A stretch of 39,200 nt of DNA from contig JAGXOR010000001.1 in NCBI GenBank assembly GCA_023659785.1, positions 1 through 39,200 on the forward strand, given 5' to 3'. Position 1 is the stretch's first letter. Each line of letters starts with the position of its first letter. Below are positions 22,143-29,804 of the stretch, piece by piece. Below the pieces are notes generated by a model. That model made no database searches. It saw only the letters and a list, made by a program, of their open reading frames with translations, and was not told the DNA's origin. Both the position numbers and the translations under genes were made by a program. The DNA comes from Methanomicrobia archaeon LH_S13 (GTDB lineage: Archaea > Halobacteriota > Syntropharchaeia > Alkanophagales > Methanospirareceae).

Positions 22143-24550
22143 CCCATCCTCACCCAACTCACACCCTCTTCATCCTCCGTCACCCGCAACACATACTCCA
22201 TATAATCCTTCACATCCTCTATGTGCGTAATCAGGAATATCTGCCTGAACTTCTTTGAAAGCTCGTTCAACGCCATGATAATATTCCTCTTCCGAAGTGC
22301 GTCCTGCGAGCCAAAAATTTCGTCCAGAATAATAAAATTCGTTTGAATCGCACTTCTTTCTGCAACCACTGCGGAAATCGCAAGCCGAAGACACAGATTC
22401 GCTAAGTCCTCCTCACCACCTGAAAACCTGTTTATCCCGTAAGACGTCCCTTCATCGTAAACAAAAACATCGTAGTTCTCATCTACCTCCAACTTGCTGT
22501 ATTTACCATCCGTTAACCTTCTCAGCATATCAGATGCGTAATCAGAAAGCATCGGGCGAATCATGCCCACCATATACACCTTGAAGTCTTTCATTATTTT
22601 CTCAAGCAGGCCGAGATACATTATCTTCGTCTCTTCTTCCTCTTTCTCCCTCAGTAACCTCTTTTGCTCCTCTATCTCCTCCAGCACACGCTCTATGTCC
22701 CTGCACACGTTCTCGAACTCGTTTTTCTTCTCCAAAAGCTTTAGTTTTAATTCATTCAATTCCTCTCTCTTCCGGTCGTATCTCGCCTTTATCTCTACAT
22801 ACGCCATTTTATCAAATGCTAATTCTCCTATTTGCCTCTGTAACATCGTTATATCCTCCACAAACTTACTTTCCGATTCACTTAACTCCTGCACGTTATT
22901 TTTTACTTCTTCAGCCCTTCCTATCTCTGCTCTTAACCCGATTATCTCCCTGTACACCAGTTCAAGACCCTTTAGAGTGGAAATAATGCCCTTGTAGGCG
23001 TTATCGTCAAACTCCACTTCCTTAATGGGCGTCAAATCAGTTTTTATCAACTCCAATTCCTTTCTCCACCGCTCTAACTCACGTTCTTCACCCACAATTC
23101 TTACATCCAGTGCTTGTTTCTCCGTTACACGTTTCTCTTGCTCCTTATCTTTTTTTACAAGCAATTCCTCCTCTCTTTCCTTAGAACCGAGTTCCTCTTT
23201 CTTCTTTTTGTATTCACCGGAAATCGAATAAAATGTTTCCTTGTTAGTTTTTATCTCATCACTTAGCTTCTTTATCAACACTTCGTAATGCGACTCCAAT
23301 TTCCTCTCGCACATTGGACATTCACCGGCGGGACCCAAATCCTCTATTTTCTTCTTTTTCTCTTTACTCTCTCCTATATCACTCTTAATCTGTATTGCTC
23401 TCGATTTAAAAGCACCGATAGAAGAATGCAAACTTTCCTTTTGTTTCCTTATCTCTTCTATTCCCTTCTTTACCTCTTCCACCCTCTTTTCTATGCCTTC
23501 AAATTCTTTCCTCTTCGCATTCAACTCTCTTATTTTCCCTTCTCGCTTAACTATCTCCACCTGTTTTTTCTCTTCCCTTCTCAATAGCTCCTGCTTTCGT
23601 TGATATTTCTCTCGTGTCGCATCGAGCTCCTCCTTCTTCTCTCTAAACAGGAAATATTGCTTTTCTTTGTCTGCAATTCCTTCAAGCTGCTTTTTCTTTA
23701 CAAGCAAATCCTCAAGCTCTTTTTCTTTCTCTTCTCTCCTCTTCCTCGTATTCTCCAGGTCGCTTCTTCTCTCGCCCAGGTTATTGCTCAATTCCATGTA
23801 TTTCTCATATTTCCTCGTGGTGGTTTCCAGTTCTTCTTTCGCTTCACCCGCTTCTTTCTCTTTCACCACTTTAGCGGCTTCTATTTCTTTTATAATTGGT
23901 AAAAGCTCTTCTTTAGACTTCTCCAATTCATTCTTCCCGCCTTCGAGTACTTCTATCTTCTTTCTGCCTTTTTTATCCACAGTTGCTGCTTTTATACCCT
24001 CTATAAGCTTCCCTTTACCTCTTTTATCCTCTCTTATTGCCTGTATACTCTTTTCTATCCTTTCTATGCCGAGCATACGAAGCACGAGCTTTTTACGCTC
24101 CGCAGCTTTCATTGTTGACAGTGCGTTCAACTCCTTCTGCCTTGCGAAGACCGAAGTAAAAAAAGACTGGTGATCCATACCTATTCGTTCCTCTATGACT
24201 CTCGTGACCTCTTCAGCGTTGTTAGTTATGAGGTTTCCGTTGATAACGAGACTTGCTTTTGGCACTAAATTCCTACCTGACATCTCCCTTACCACCTTAT
24301 ACTCGTCACCTTCCAGCTCGAATTCCAGGGCAACGCTGCATGCCTCATTAGCCGATGCGCCTTCCCTTTTTATCAGTTCTTTTGTTGTCCTTGCGGCGTG
24401 ATGGCCGAGCAAAACCCAGCCTATCGCTTCTATCAAAGTCGTTTTCCCGACACCATTTAACCCGATAATCCCTATAACGCCATCCGGGAATTCAACATCC
24501 GCATTCTTATATTTTCGGTAATTCCTCAGTATTAGCGTTTTTAATAGCAT
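22139..24550 (-). CDS. rad50: Rad50-like SMC-type ATPase
   Basis: An 803-residue ABC-class ATPase of DNA double-strand-break processing. Walker A is IIGLNGVGKTTLIEA (about residues 28-42). Two long coiled coils flank a zinc hook with C411-x2-C414 (CPMCERKLE). The C-terminal lobe holds the ABC signature NRFSGGEEDLANLCLRLAIS and Walker B FIILDEIFGSQD. It normally partners Mre11 and, in archaea, HerA and NurA. None of these is adjacent, so it stands alone. It is slightly shorter than usual (about 850-900), with a short coiled coil. It converges with the dihydropteroate-synthase-like gene with a 4-base overlap. Confidence 0.92.
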   Translation of the reverse strand: MLLKTLILRNYRKYKNADVEFPDGVIGIIGLNGVGKTTLIEAIGWVLLGHHAARTTKELIKREGASANEACSVALEFELEGDEYKVVREMSGRNLVPKASLVINGNLITNNAEEVTRVIEERIGMDHQSFFTSVFARQKELNALSTMKAAERKKLVLRMLGIERIEKSIQAIREDKRGKGKLIEGIKAATVDKKGRKKIEVLEGGKNELEKSKEELLPIIKEIEAAKVVKEKEAGEAKEELETTTRKYEKYMELSNNLGERRSDLENTRKRREEKEKELEDLLVKKKQLEGIADKEKQYFLFREKKEELDATREKYQRKQELLRREEKKQVEIVKREGKIRELNAKRKEFEGIEKRVEEVKKGIEEIRKQKESLHSSIGAFKSRAIQIKSDIGESKEKKKKIEDLGPAGECPMCERKLESHYEVLIKKLSDEIKTNKETFYSISGEYKKKKEELGSKEREEELLVKKDKEQEKRVTEKQALDVRIVGEERELERWRKELELIKTDLTPIKEVEFDDNAYKGIISTLKGLELVYREIIGLRAEIGRAEEVKNNVQELSESESKFVEDITMLQRQIGELAFDKMAYVEIKARYDRKREELNELKLKLLEKKNEFENVCRDIERVLEEIEEQKRLLREKEEEETKIMYLGLLEKIMKDFKVYMVGMIRPMLSDYASDMLRRLTDGKYSKLEVDENYDVFVYDEGTSYGINRFSGGEEDLANLCLRLAISAVVAERSAIQTNFIILDEIFGSQDALRKRNIIMALNELSKKFRQIFLITHIEDVKDYMEYVLRVTEDEEGVSWVRMG

Positions 24551-24602
24551 CTCATTATGTATTCAACTACTTTCTAATTTTTTTTATAAAGATTATTTGT
24601 CC

Positions 24603-25055
24603 CTATTCTCTTCTGTATTCCTTCACCTTATCAAGTCCTGATGCGCAAAAATAATTGTAAACGTGTTCTTTTAGCCGGGTTAAGCTCGTAGAAAAGAACA
24701 AATGACTTTTACATGAGCAATCGGTGCATCCGAAGTTTTCTATGCAATCCAACTCTCTGTCTATGTTCATTTTCACAGCTATCTCACATTCTTTCCTCTC
24801 CTCCGTTTCTGCGAATATCACTTCCTTTACTTCTACCGTGGGACACGCCAGGAAATAGTCAATATGCCAATGCAATTTCTTGTTGTCGCCCGGGGCACGC
24901 AAGTGTCTTCCTATTCTTTGCTCCAATCCGGAAAGAGCCGAACCTACGTAAGCGTAAAATCCTCTTTTGAACTTTATACGCCCTATTTTGCCTATTTCTA
25001 TTTCTATTTCTGTATCTGCATGGTTCTCTACGATTAGCACGTAAGTTCCTTTCAT
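24603..25055 (-). CDS. DUF123 family (GIY-YIG-like) protein
   Basis: A 150-residue protein beginning MKGTYVLIVENHADTEIEIE, with FKRGFYAYVGSALSGLEQRI (GFYAYVGSA is the GIY-YIG-like core), RHLRAPGDNKKLHWHIDYFL and the cysteine-bearing NFGCTDCSCKSHLFF. The family is widespread in archaea and fused to endonuclease III in some bacteria. It is thought to be a nuclease, but the activity is not established. It lies 50 bases upstream of rad50 on the same strand, which suggests a DNA-repair connection by context only. Confidence 0.85.
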   Translation of the reverse strand: MKGTYVLIVENHADTEIEIEIGKIGRIKFKRGFYAYVGSALSGLEQRIGRHLRAPGDNKKLHWHIDYFLACPTVEVKEVIFAETEERKECEIAVKMNIDRELDCIENFGCTDCSCKSHLFFSTSLTRLKEHVYNYFCASGLDKVKEYRRE

Positions 25056-25084
25056 TACACTTACACTTTTCCTTTTTTATATCC

Positions 25085-25116
25085 GCTAAACAAATATTAT
25101 TATTATTATTATATTG
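25085..25116 (+). promoter_or_regulatory. AT trinucleotide-repeat promoter region of nadA
   Basis: ATATTATTATTATTATTATATT (25094-25115) sits directly before the nadA ATG at 25119. It provides TATA-like sequence and is a simple repeat that could change in length. The divergent DUF123 gene starts at 25055, so both promoters share about 60 bases. Confidence 0.35.
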
Positions 25117-25118
25117 CG

Positions 25119-26036
25119 ATGGAGAAAGAGCGCATGGAGAGGATAAAGGAGATAGAAAGGTTAAAAAGAGAGAAAAATGCGATTATTTTGGCTCATAACT
25201 ACCAGCGCGCAGAGATTCAGGACATAGCAGAGTTCGTTGGCGACTCATTGGAGCTCGCAAGGAAAGCGATGGATACTGCTTCCGACATCATAATCTTTTG
25301 CGGCGTTGATTTCATGGCAGAAACCGCTGCAATAATGAATCCAGATAAAAAAGTCATCATTCCTGATAAAGGGGCGATATGCCCGATGGCGCAGCAACTA
25401 CCCGCAGAGGATTTGCTTGCAGCAAAGCGAGAGCATCCTGAAGCCGAAGTTGTCCTTTATGTAAACACGCTTGCAGAAAGCAAGGCACTTGCAGACTGCA
25501 TCTGCACTTCTGCGAATGCTCAGGAAATAGTTAAGGCAATGGACGCGTCCACCATCTTATTTGGCCCTGACCGCAATTTAGCGTATCACGCACAGAAAGC
25601 AACGTCAAAAAAGATTATCCCCGTTCCTGAATATGGACTTTGCCCTTCGCATCACCAGATAGTAATGACGGATTTGATAAAAGCGAAGGCGGCACATCCG
25701 AGAGCAAAAATCGTTGTTCATCCAGAGTGCATCCCCGAAGTTCAAGACGCCGCGGATTACATCGTGTCAACGAGTGGCATGGTAAAGATTTGCAAGGAAG
25801 GGGAAGATGGAGAATTTTTGATTGGTACAGAAATCGGACTTCTTTACAGACTCAAAAAGGAAGCAGCGGGGAAAAAGTTCTATCCCATCTCTACTACCGC
25901 CGTCTGTCCACAGATGAAAATGCACACGTTAGAAAACATAGAAGCGGCATTAGAGCTCGAGAAGCCCGAAGTATTTATTAAGAAAGAACTCATAAATAAA
26001 GCAAGGAAATCAATCGAGAGAATGCTTGAAATATGA
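25119..26036 (+). CDS. nadA: Quinolinate synthase NadA
   Basis: A 305-residue [4Fe-4S] enzyme condensing iminoaspartate with dihydroxyacetone phosphate to quinolinate in NAD synthesis. Markers are ILAHNYQRAEIQDIAEFVGD, FCGVDFMAETAAIMNP (first cluster cysteine), ALADCICTSANAQEIVKAMD, FGPDRNLAYHAQKAT, VHPECIPEVQDAADYIVSTS and TTAVCPQMKMHTLENI (last cluster cysteine). The length is normal. No nadB or nadC is adjacent. The last codons overlap the next gene by 4 bases (ATGA), so the two are translationally coupled. Confidence 0.95.
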   Translation: MEKERMERIKEIERLKREKNAIILAHNYQRAEIQDIAEFVGDSLELARKAMDTASDIIIFCGVDFMAETAAIMNPDKKVIIPDKGAICPMAQQLPAEDLLAAKREHPEAEVVLYVNTLAESKALADCICTSANAQEIVKAMDASTILFGPDRNLAYHAQKATSKKIIPVPEYGLCPSHHQIVMTDLIKAKAAHPRAKIVVHPECIPEVQDAADYIVSTSGMVKICKEGEDGEFLIGTEIGLLYRLKKEAAGKKFYPISTTAVCPQMKMHTLENIEAALELEKPEVFIKKELINKARKSIERMLEI

Positions 26037-26731
26037 GAAAAATAGTGAACCCGCCCGATTTGAAGCTGTTTGTGTTCTACGGACTGGTACTCGTTCCAAC
26101 TTTCTTCTTGTGCTACGAGAGAAACCTATCGTTCTTCATTGTCATCGTATCGATGCTTCTGACAAGCGTAATAGAGATACCAATCTACAAGTTTAGAACA
26201 CGGAAGCCGGGATACAGCGAGCTTGAGGCAATGCGTATCGGCGAATTTTACGACGTGCCAGTGGCAGAGGAAATGCATAAAGACAACGAAAGGAGATATA
26301 AAACAACGGTAACGCTGAACATGGGTGGTTTTATTATACCCCTTTTTTGCTCCTTTTACCTGCTGATAAGCTATCGCGCATTCTTGTTAGAAGAAGTGGT
26401 AATGTCTATCATGCTAATGACCATCTTTTCATATATGCTTTCAGAAGTTAAGGGAGGTGTGGGAATAGTAATTCCAAGCTATGTAGGCATTTTTGCTATT
26501 CCTCTTGGGCTTATACTTGCTGCGCCGTTGGAACTACCGCTTGAGAACATAGCAGGGGTGTTGATATTTGTACCTGCGATTTTTGGTATTCTATTGGGGA
26601 TATTTATAAAGTTGGCAACACTGCCCGAGGAAAAAGTAGGAAGTGCTTTCTTTAATATCGGTGGTATCGGCAGTTTCCATTCTATATTCCTTCTCTCCCT
26701 TTTGGCTTTGTTAATCGGAACCGTAACGTAG
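26033..26731 (+). CDS. Multi-pass membrane protein (DUF1614-like)
   Basis: A 232-residue protein with about six or seven hydrophobic segments: LFVFYGLVLVPTFFLCY and FFIVIVSMLLTSVIEIPIY near the start, then GGFIIPLFCSFYLLISY, and four more after residue 115 ending IFLLSLLALLIGTVT. A soluble loop of about 45 residues (residues ~56-100) lies after the second segment. Length and layout resemble archaeal DUF1614 membrane proteins, though I am not certain. The function is unknown. The start overlaps the nadA stop, so the proteins are co-produced. Confidence 0.65.
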   Translation: MRKIVNPPDLKLFVFYGLVLVPTFFLCYERNLSFFIVIVSMLLTSVIEIPIYKFRTRKPGYSELEAMRIGEFYDVPVAEEMHKDNERRYKTTVTLNMGGFIIPLFCSFYLLISYRAFLLEEVVMSIMLMTIFSYMLSEVKGGVGIVIPSYVGIFAIPLGLILAAPLELPLENIAGVLIFVPAIFGILLGIFIKLATLPEEKVGSAFFNIGGIGSFHSIFLLSLLALLIGTVT

Positions 26732-26774
26732 TATCTGCTCAAAATTAGGGGGAATTTTGAACAGACAATGAAAA

Positions 26775-27455
26775 ATGGAAAATGCAAAGTGCAAAAGTAA
26801 AGTGATAATAAAATTGGGTGGTAGCCTGTTAGAGAAAGGCCGTGATGTCATACAGTCTCTTAGAGATTATGTAGAAGAGAAAGAGAAAGAGAAAGATAGA
26901 GCTTTAACCATGATATTAATTCCGGGTGGTGGACCTTTTGCTGATGCCGTAAGAAATCTATCGGGAGATACACATATACCAATATCAGAGGAGGCTGCGC
27001 ACTGGATGGCGGTTTTCGCAATGCACCAGTACGGCATTTTTTTGGCATCGGGTGAAATTGAAATACCATTAGTTGAAAGCGTGGATGAAATAGATAAAGC
27101 TGGACCGATATGCATATTACTACCCTATAAGATTCTAAAAGCGGCCAATTGCCTACCGCATACCTGGGCTGTTACATCTGACACGATAGCTGCGTTTGTT
27201 GCAAATAAAATAGGCGAAAAGACCTTCATAAAACTGACCGACGTTGATGGGATACTAGACGAAAAGGGGCATCTTATCAAAAAAATCTCTGCAAAAGAGA
27301 TGTTTAAGAAAGAGAAGAAGGGATGTATTGACGCAGAACTACCGGGATTTTTAACGCAGAATAAAATGAGTTGCATTATTGTAAACGGTAACTTCCCAAA
27401 TCGAATAATAGACGTAATCGAAGAAAAAGAGACAAATTGCACAAAACTTTTTTAA
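26775..27455 (+). CDS. Amino-acid-kinase family protein, MfnE-like (methanofuran synthesis)
   Basis: A 226-residue member of the amino acid kinase fold. The N-terminal IIKLGGSLLEKG binds phosphate, MILIPGGGPFADAVR and EEAAHWMAVFAMHQYGIFLA follow, then HTWAVTSDTIAAFVANKIGE and FIKLTDVDGILDEKG. This pattern fits the archaeal kinase MfnE, which phosphorylates the aminomethylfuran-phosphate intermediate of methanofuran. Together with the dihydropteroate-synthase-like gene it points to C1 metabolism on methanofuran/tetrahydromethanopterin. Related kinases with other substrates are possible. It converges with TFB with a 4-base overlap. Confidence 0.65.
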   Translation: MENAKCKSKVIIKLGGSLLEKGRDVIQSLRDYVEEKEKEKDRALTMILIPGGGPFADAVRNLSGDTHIPISEEAAHWMAVFAMHQYGIFLASGEIEIPLVESVDEIDKAGPICILLPYKILKAANCLPHTWAVTSDTIAAFVANKIGEKTFIKLTDVDGILDEKGHLIKKISAKEMFKKEKKGCIDAELPGFLTQNKMSCIIVNGNFPNRIIDVIEEKETNCTKLF

Positions 27456-28360
27456 CTAACGTCAGCCGCAGAGGCTTTTTCTCGACGAGGATGTGGGGAA
27501 AGAGAATCTATATCTACTTCTAAACTTTTTCCCAATTCCTTATACCTGTTTCGAATTGTAATCTCAGTTGTACCTACAACCTTAGCTATTTCCTTCTCCG
27601 TTCGATACTCACCACTTAAAACTGTGGCAATATATATCGCCGCAGCTGCGGTTCCTATCGGTGCCCAGCCTCTGGCTGCTCCCTTTCCCTTATTCTCCTT
27701 TAGTATCTCTATTGCCTTTTCCCTTATCCTCTCGCTTAACCCAAGCTCAGAGCAGAACCGAGGGACATAGTGTGATGGATCCGCAGGTGCAATCTTCAAT
27801 TCAAATTTCCTTAAAAGAAAAAGGTATGACCTCCTTATTTTCTTTAGGGGACTTCTTGACACCGCTGCGATCTCTTTCAGTGTTCGTGGAATTCCATACT
27901 GTCTACAAATAATGTACAGCATTGCAGAGACCAATTCTTCTATGCTTCGCCCCTTGATCAAACAGCGCTTCGCCGCTTTTCGGTACAGCACTGCAGTTGT
28001 TTCCTTTATATCATTCGGCAGCTTAAGTGCGCATGCCATTCTATCTATCTCGATAAGCGCGAAGGCAAGAGTTTTTTCACTACTACCCATATTTACCCAT
28101 CGCAATCTTTTTATCCCCGCGGGCAATTTTGGCGTAGATGTGCTCAGTCCTTTATCGTGAATTCTATAACTCATTCCTGGACCGGTTCTTACCCTTTTAG
28201 AAGCTTGTTCGGAATCATACGCACGCCATTCGGGCCCAAGGTCTACGATATTCTCTGCTATTACCATCCCGCAGTCGGCGCAGTAAAGTTCCGCATGCTT
28301 AGAATCAGATACCACGTTTTTTGATCCACATTCAGGACAATTTCTTATTTTGTTCTCCAT
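27452..28360 (-). CDS. tfb: Transcription initiation factor TFB
   Basis: A 302-residue archaeal TFB. The N-terminal zinc ribbon uses C8-x2-C11 and C27-x2-C30 (CPECGSKN, CADCGMVI). The B-finger/linker reads IVDLGPEWRAYDSEQASKRV. Two cyclin-like repeats follow (IDRMACALKLPNDIKETTAV and FCSELGLSERIREKAIEILK), the second ending in a helix-turn-helix (TEKEIAKVVGTTEITIRNRY). It recruits RNA polymerase to TBP-bound promoters. The length is typical and it looks functional. Its promoter is TTATTATATAATAG near 28380-28394. Confidence 0.95.
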   Translation of the reverse strand: MENKIRNCPECGSKNVVSDSKHAELYCADCGMVIAENIVDLGPEWRAYDSEQASKRVRTGPGMSYRIHDKGLSTSTPKLPAGIKRLRWVNMGSSEKTLAFALIEIDRMACALKLPNDIKETTAVLYRKAAKRCLIKGRSIEELVSAMLYIICRQYGIPRTLKEIAAVSRSPLKKIRRSYLFLLRKFELKIAPADPSHYVPRFCSELGLSERIREKAIEILKENKGKGAARGWAPIGTAAAAIYIATVLSGEYRTEKEIAKVVGTTEITIRNRYKELGKSLEVDIDSLSPHPRREKASAADVS

Positions 28361-28407
28361 ACCAATAATAACATATTTTTTTATTATATAATAGTTTCGG
28401 TTTTTAA

Positions 28408-28425
28408 GTGTACGTATATAATGAA
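28408..28425 (+). promoter_or_regulatory. Promoter before STAS/SpoIIE remnant
   Basis: GTGTACGTATATAATGAA gives a TATA-like element about 40 bases before the ATG at 28457, followed by GAGGTGAG as ribosome-binding site. Confidence 0.4.
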
Positions 28426-28456
28426 TAATTATTAAAGATACGAGGTGAGATAGATT

Positions 28457-28630
28457 ATGGAAATAGAAGAAAAAAGCGCGGGTAATGTGGAGATATTATC
28501 CCTGAACGATAGGCTCGATGCCATCGTGGATTCCAAGAAGATGAACTTGACCTACGTAAATGCGGGGCACAACCCTCCTCTGCTGCTCTGGGAAACGTCC
28601 GGTGAAATTATCTTATTAAATTACATATAA
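28457..28630 (+). pseudogene. STAS-domain start joined to SpoIIE phosphatase end (remnant)
   Basis: A 57-residue frame behind a good ribosome-binding site (GAGGTGAGA). Residues 1-25 (MEIEEKSAGNVEILSLNDRL) resemble the first strands of STAS anti-sigma-factor-antagonist proteins. Residues 28-55 (KMNLTYVNAGHNPPLLLWE) match the end of SpoIIE/RsbU-type PP2C phosphatases (TYVNAGHNPPLL). Both domains are cut to a fraction of their length and fused in frame, apparently by deletion. It may be translated, but cannot work as either. It marks a lost partner-switch signalling module at the edge of the gas-vesicle-like locus. Confidence 0.65.
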
Positions 28631-28646
28631 TTATTTATACTTTAAC

Positions 28647-28663
28647 TCACTATAACATAGTGA
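28647..28663. promoter_or_regulatory. Palindromic operator at PadR-type regulator promoter
   Basis: TCACTATAACATAGTGA is a perfect inverted repeat (7-base arms, 3-base centre). It lies 10 bases before the ATG at 28674 and about 12 bases after a TATA-like TTATTTATAC (28631-28640). A repressor bound here would cover the transcription start, so autoregulation by the encoded PadR-type protein is likely. Confidence 0.6.
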
Positions 28664-28673
28664 AGAAAGAAAA

Positions 28674-29687
28674 ATGAAGAACCTCGAAGCCATTCTCGCG
28701 GGTGATAAAGGTTTGGGTTTGGGCTTGGGCTTAGGGCACGTATTACACTTGTATAATTCAAACGTAAACAAATATGCCGTTCAAATACCTTTCATTGCTT
28801 CCACATCCAAAAAAGAAAAGGTTATTTACGTGACTGCGGAGGAGGAGCTGATAAAAGAGGAGTTAGAAATAGAGAATTTAAATTTAAAGGTTGATATGGT
28901 TATATATTACCCGGAGGAGATGGGGAAGATATGCATGCATAATAAGGGGAGAATTATCGTAGACGTTTCTTCATTTGGTGATGCTTCGGTTATAGAAGAA
29001 GTGGAAGGAAAAAGGAGGGTTATAGGAAGAAAAACACTTTACAGTAGATATACCAATTACAAGCAAAGAGAAGTATATTTAAGCTCTATTTGCAATCAGT
29101 ACCCCAGTGCATATAGCATATTATGCAGTTATAACATGGATGAGCTGGAGCCAGAAATGAGTAACTCGCTGTTGAAATACCACGATAAGATAATTATGAG
29201 CACTGATGACAGCGATGTAGGCATGCCTTCATCTATACTGTTACAAACTACGAATAGTATTGCGGAGAAATATATGGTGCGATTTGTGAAGAATTATTTA
29301 GACATGATTGTGCTTGCATTGGTCTTAAAGAGAAAAATGTGCGGCACCGATATAATAAAAAGTATTCAAAAGAGTTTCGGGGTACTCCTGAGCACTGGAA
29401 CAGTATATCCACTTTTGCATGATTTGGAGGAAAAGGGACTATTAGACTGCGAATACGGTATAAGAAGGAGGTACAAAAAGAAGGTATATAAGCCAAAAGA
29501 TGAACAGCAGGTAAAGAATATCCTGATAGAGCACGTTCAATCGAATAACATTTTAAACAAATTCTTGCGGTCTTTTCCTCATGATTATATAATAGGGGGG
29601 AGGGAGCTGGACAAGGAGGAAACAAGAGATCACAGTAAAAAACCACGAGATTTCAAAAGAGACACACAAGAGATGCATCCCTACTAA
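28674..29687 (+). CDS. MEDS-like sensor fused to PadR-type winged-helix regulator
   Basis: A 337-residue protein. Residues ~15-200 resemble the MEDS/RecA-like sensory domain of methanogen and methylotroph regulators (GHVLHLYNSNVNKYAVQIPF, KEKVIYVTAEEELIKEELEI, NKGRIIVDVSSFG, PSAYSILCSYNMDEL). Residues ~205-290 form a PadR-type winged helix (LALVLKRKMCGTDIIKSIQK, VLLSTGTVYPLLHDLEEKGL). The N-terminal GLGLGLGLG is a hexamer-like DNA repeat. The last 15 or so residues come from a CCACGAGATT repeat and look accidental. Position at the head of the gvp-like genes suggests a local regulator. Confidence 0.7.
   Translation: MKNLEAILAGDKGLGLGLGLGHVLHLYNSNVNKYAVQIPFIASTSKKEKVIYVTAEEELIKEELEIENLNLKVDMVIYYPEEMGKICMHNKGRIIVDVSSFGDASVIEEVEGKRRVIGRKTLYSRYTNYKQREVYLSSICNQYPSAYSILCSYNMDELEPEMSNSLLKYHDKIIMSTDDSDVGMPSSILLQTTNSIAEKYMVRFVKNYLDMIVLALVLKRKMCGTDIIKSIQKSFGVLLSTGTVYPLLHDLEEKGLLDCEYGIRRRYKKKVYKPKDEQQVKNILIEHVQSNNILNKFLRSFPHDYIIGGRELDKEETRDHSKKPRDFKRDTQEMHPY
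29637..29662 (+). repeat. CCACGAGATT dispersed repeat, copy 1
   Basis: AAAAACCACGAGATTTCAAAAGA shares its first 15 or more bases with 31136-31160 and 36548-36572. Here it encodes KKPRDFKRD at the C-terminus of the PadR-type regulator. Confidence 0.65.
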
Positions 29688-29724
29688 TATTCTTAATTAT
29701 AAAGAGCTAAACAAATCCGCTTTT

Positions 29725-29745
29725 TTATATCAGGATTTGATATAA
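29725..29745. promoter_or_regulatory. Candidate operator upstream of gvpF/L (21 bases)
   Basis: TTATATCAGGATTTGATATAA is an inverted repeat (TATATCA, 5 bases, TGATATA). Its reverse complement differs at only 2 of 21 positions from 33634-33654, in front of the small-protein genes. It lies just upstream of a TATA-like ATTTATTAAAG (29751-29761) for the gvpF/L transcript. Shared binding by a locus-specific regulator is inferred. Confidence 0.6.
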
Positions 29746-29804
29746 CCAAAATTTATTAAAGAACAGAGGTAGAATTACGTTTTTAGAGAGGGTAAGGGAA
29801 AATA

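Noticed and set aside
23288..24173. Hydrophobic, Phe/Ser-rich frames opposite rad50, looking like membrane proteins
   Set aside because: They are the reverse of Glu/Lys-rich coiled-coil codons, which always give Phe/Ser/Leu-rich shadows.
25094..25115. ATT trinucleotide run considered as a CRISPR-like or other array
   Set aside because: It is only a short simple repeat within a promoter. No spaced direct repeats of CRISPR type were found anywhere in the window.
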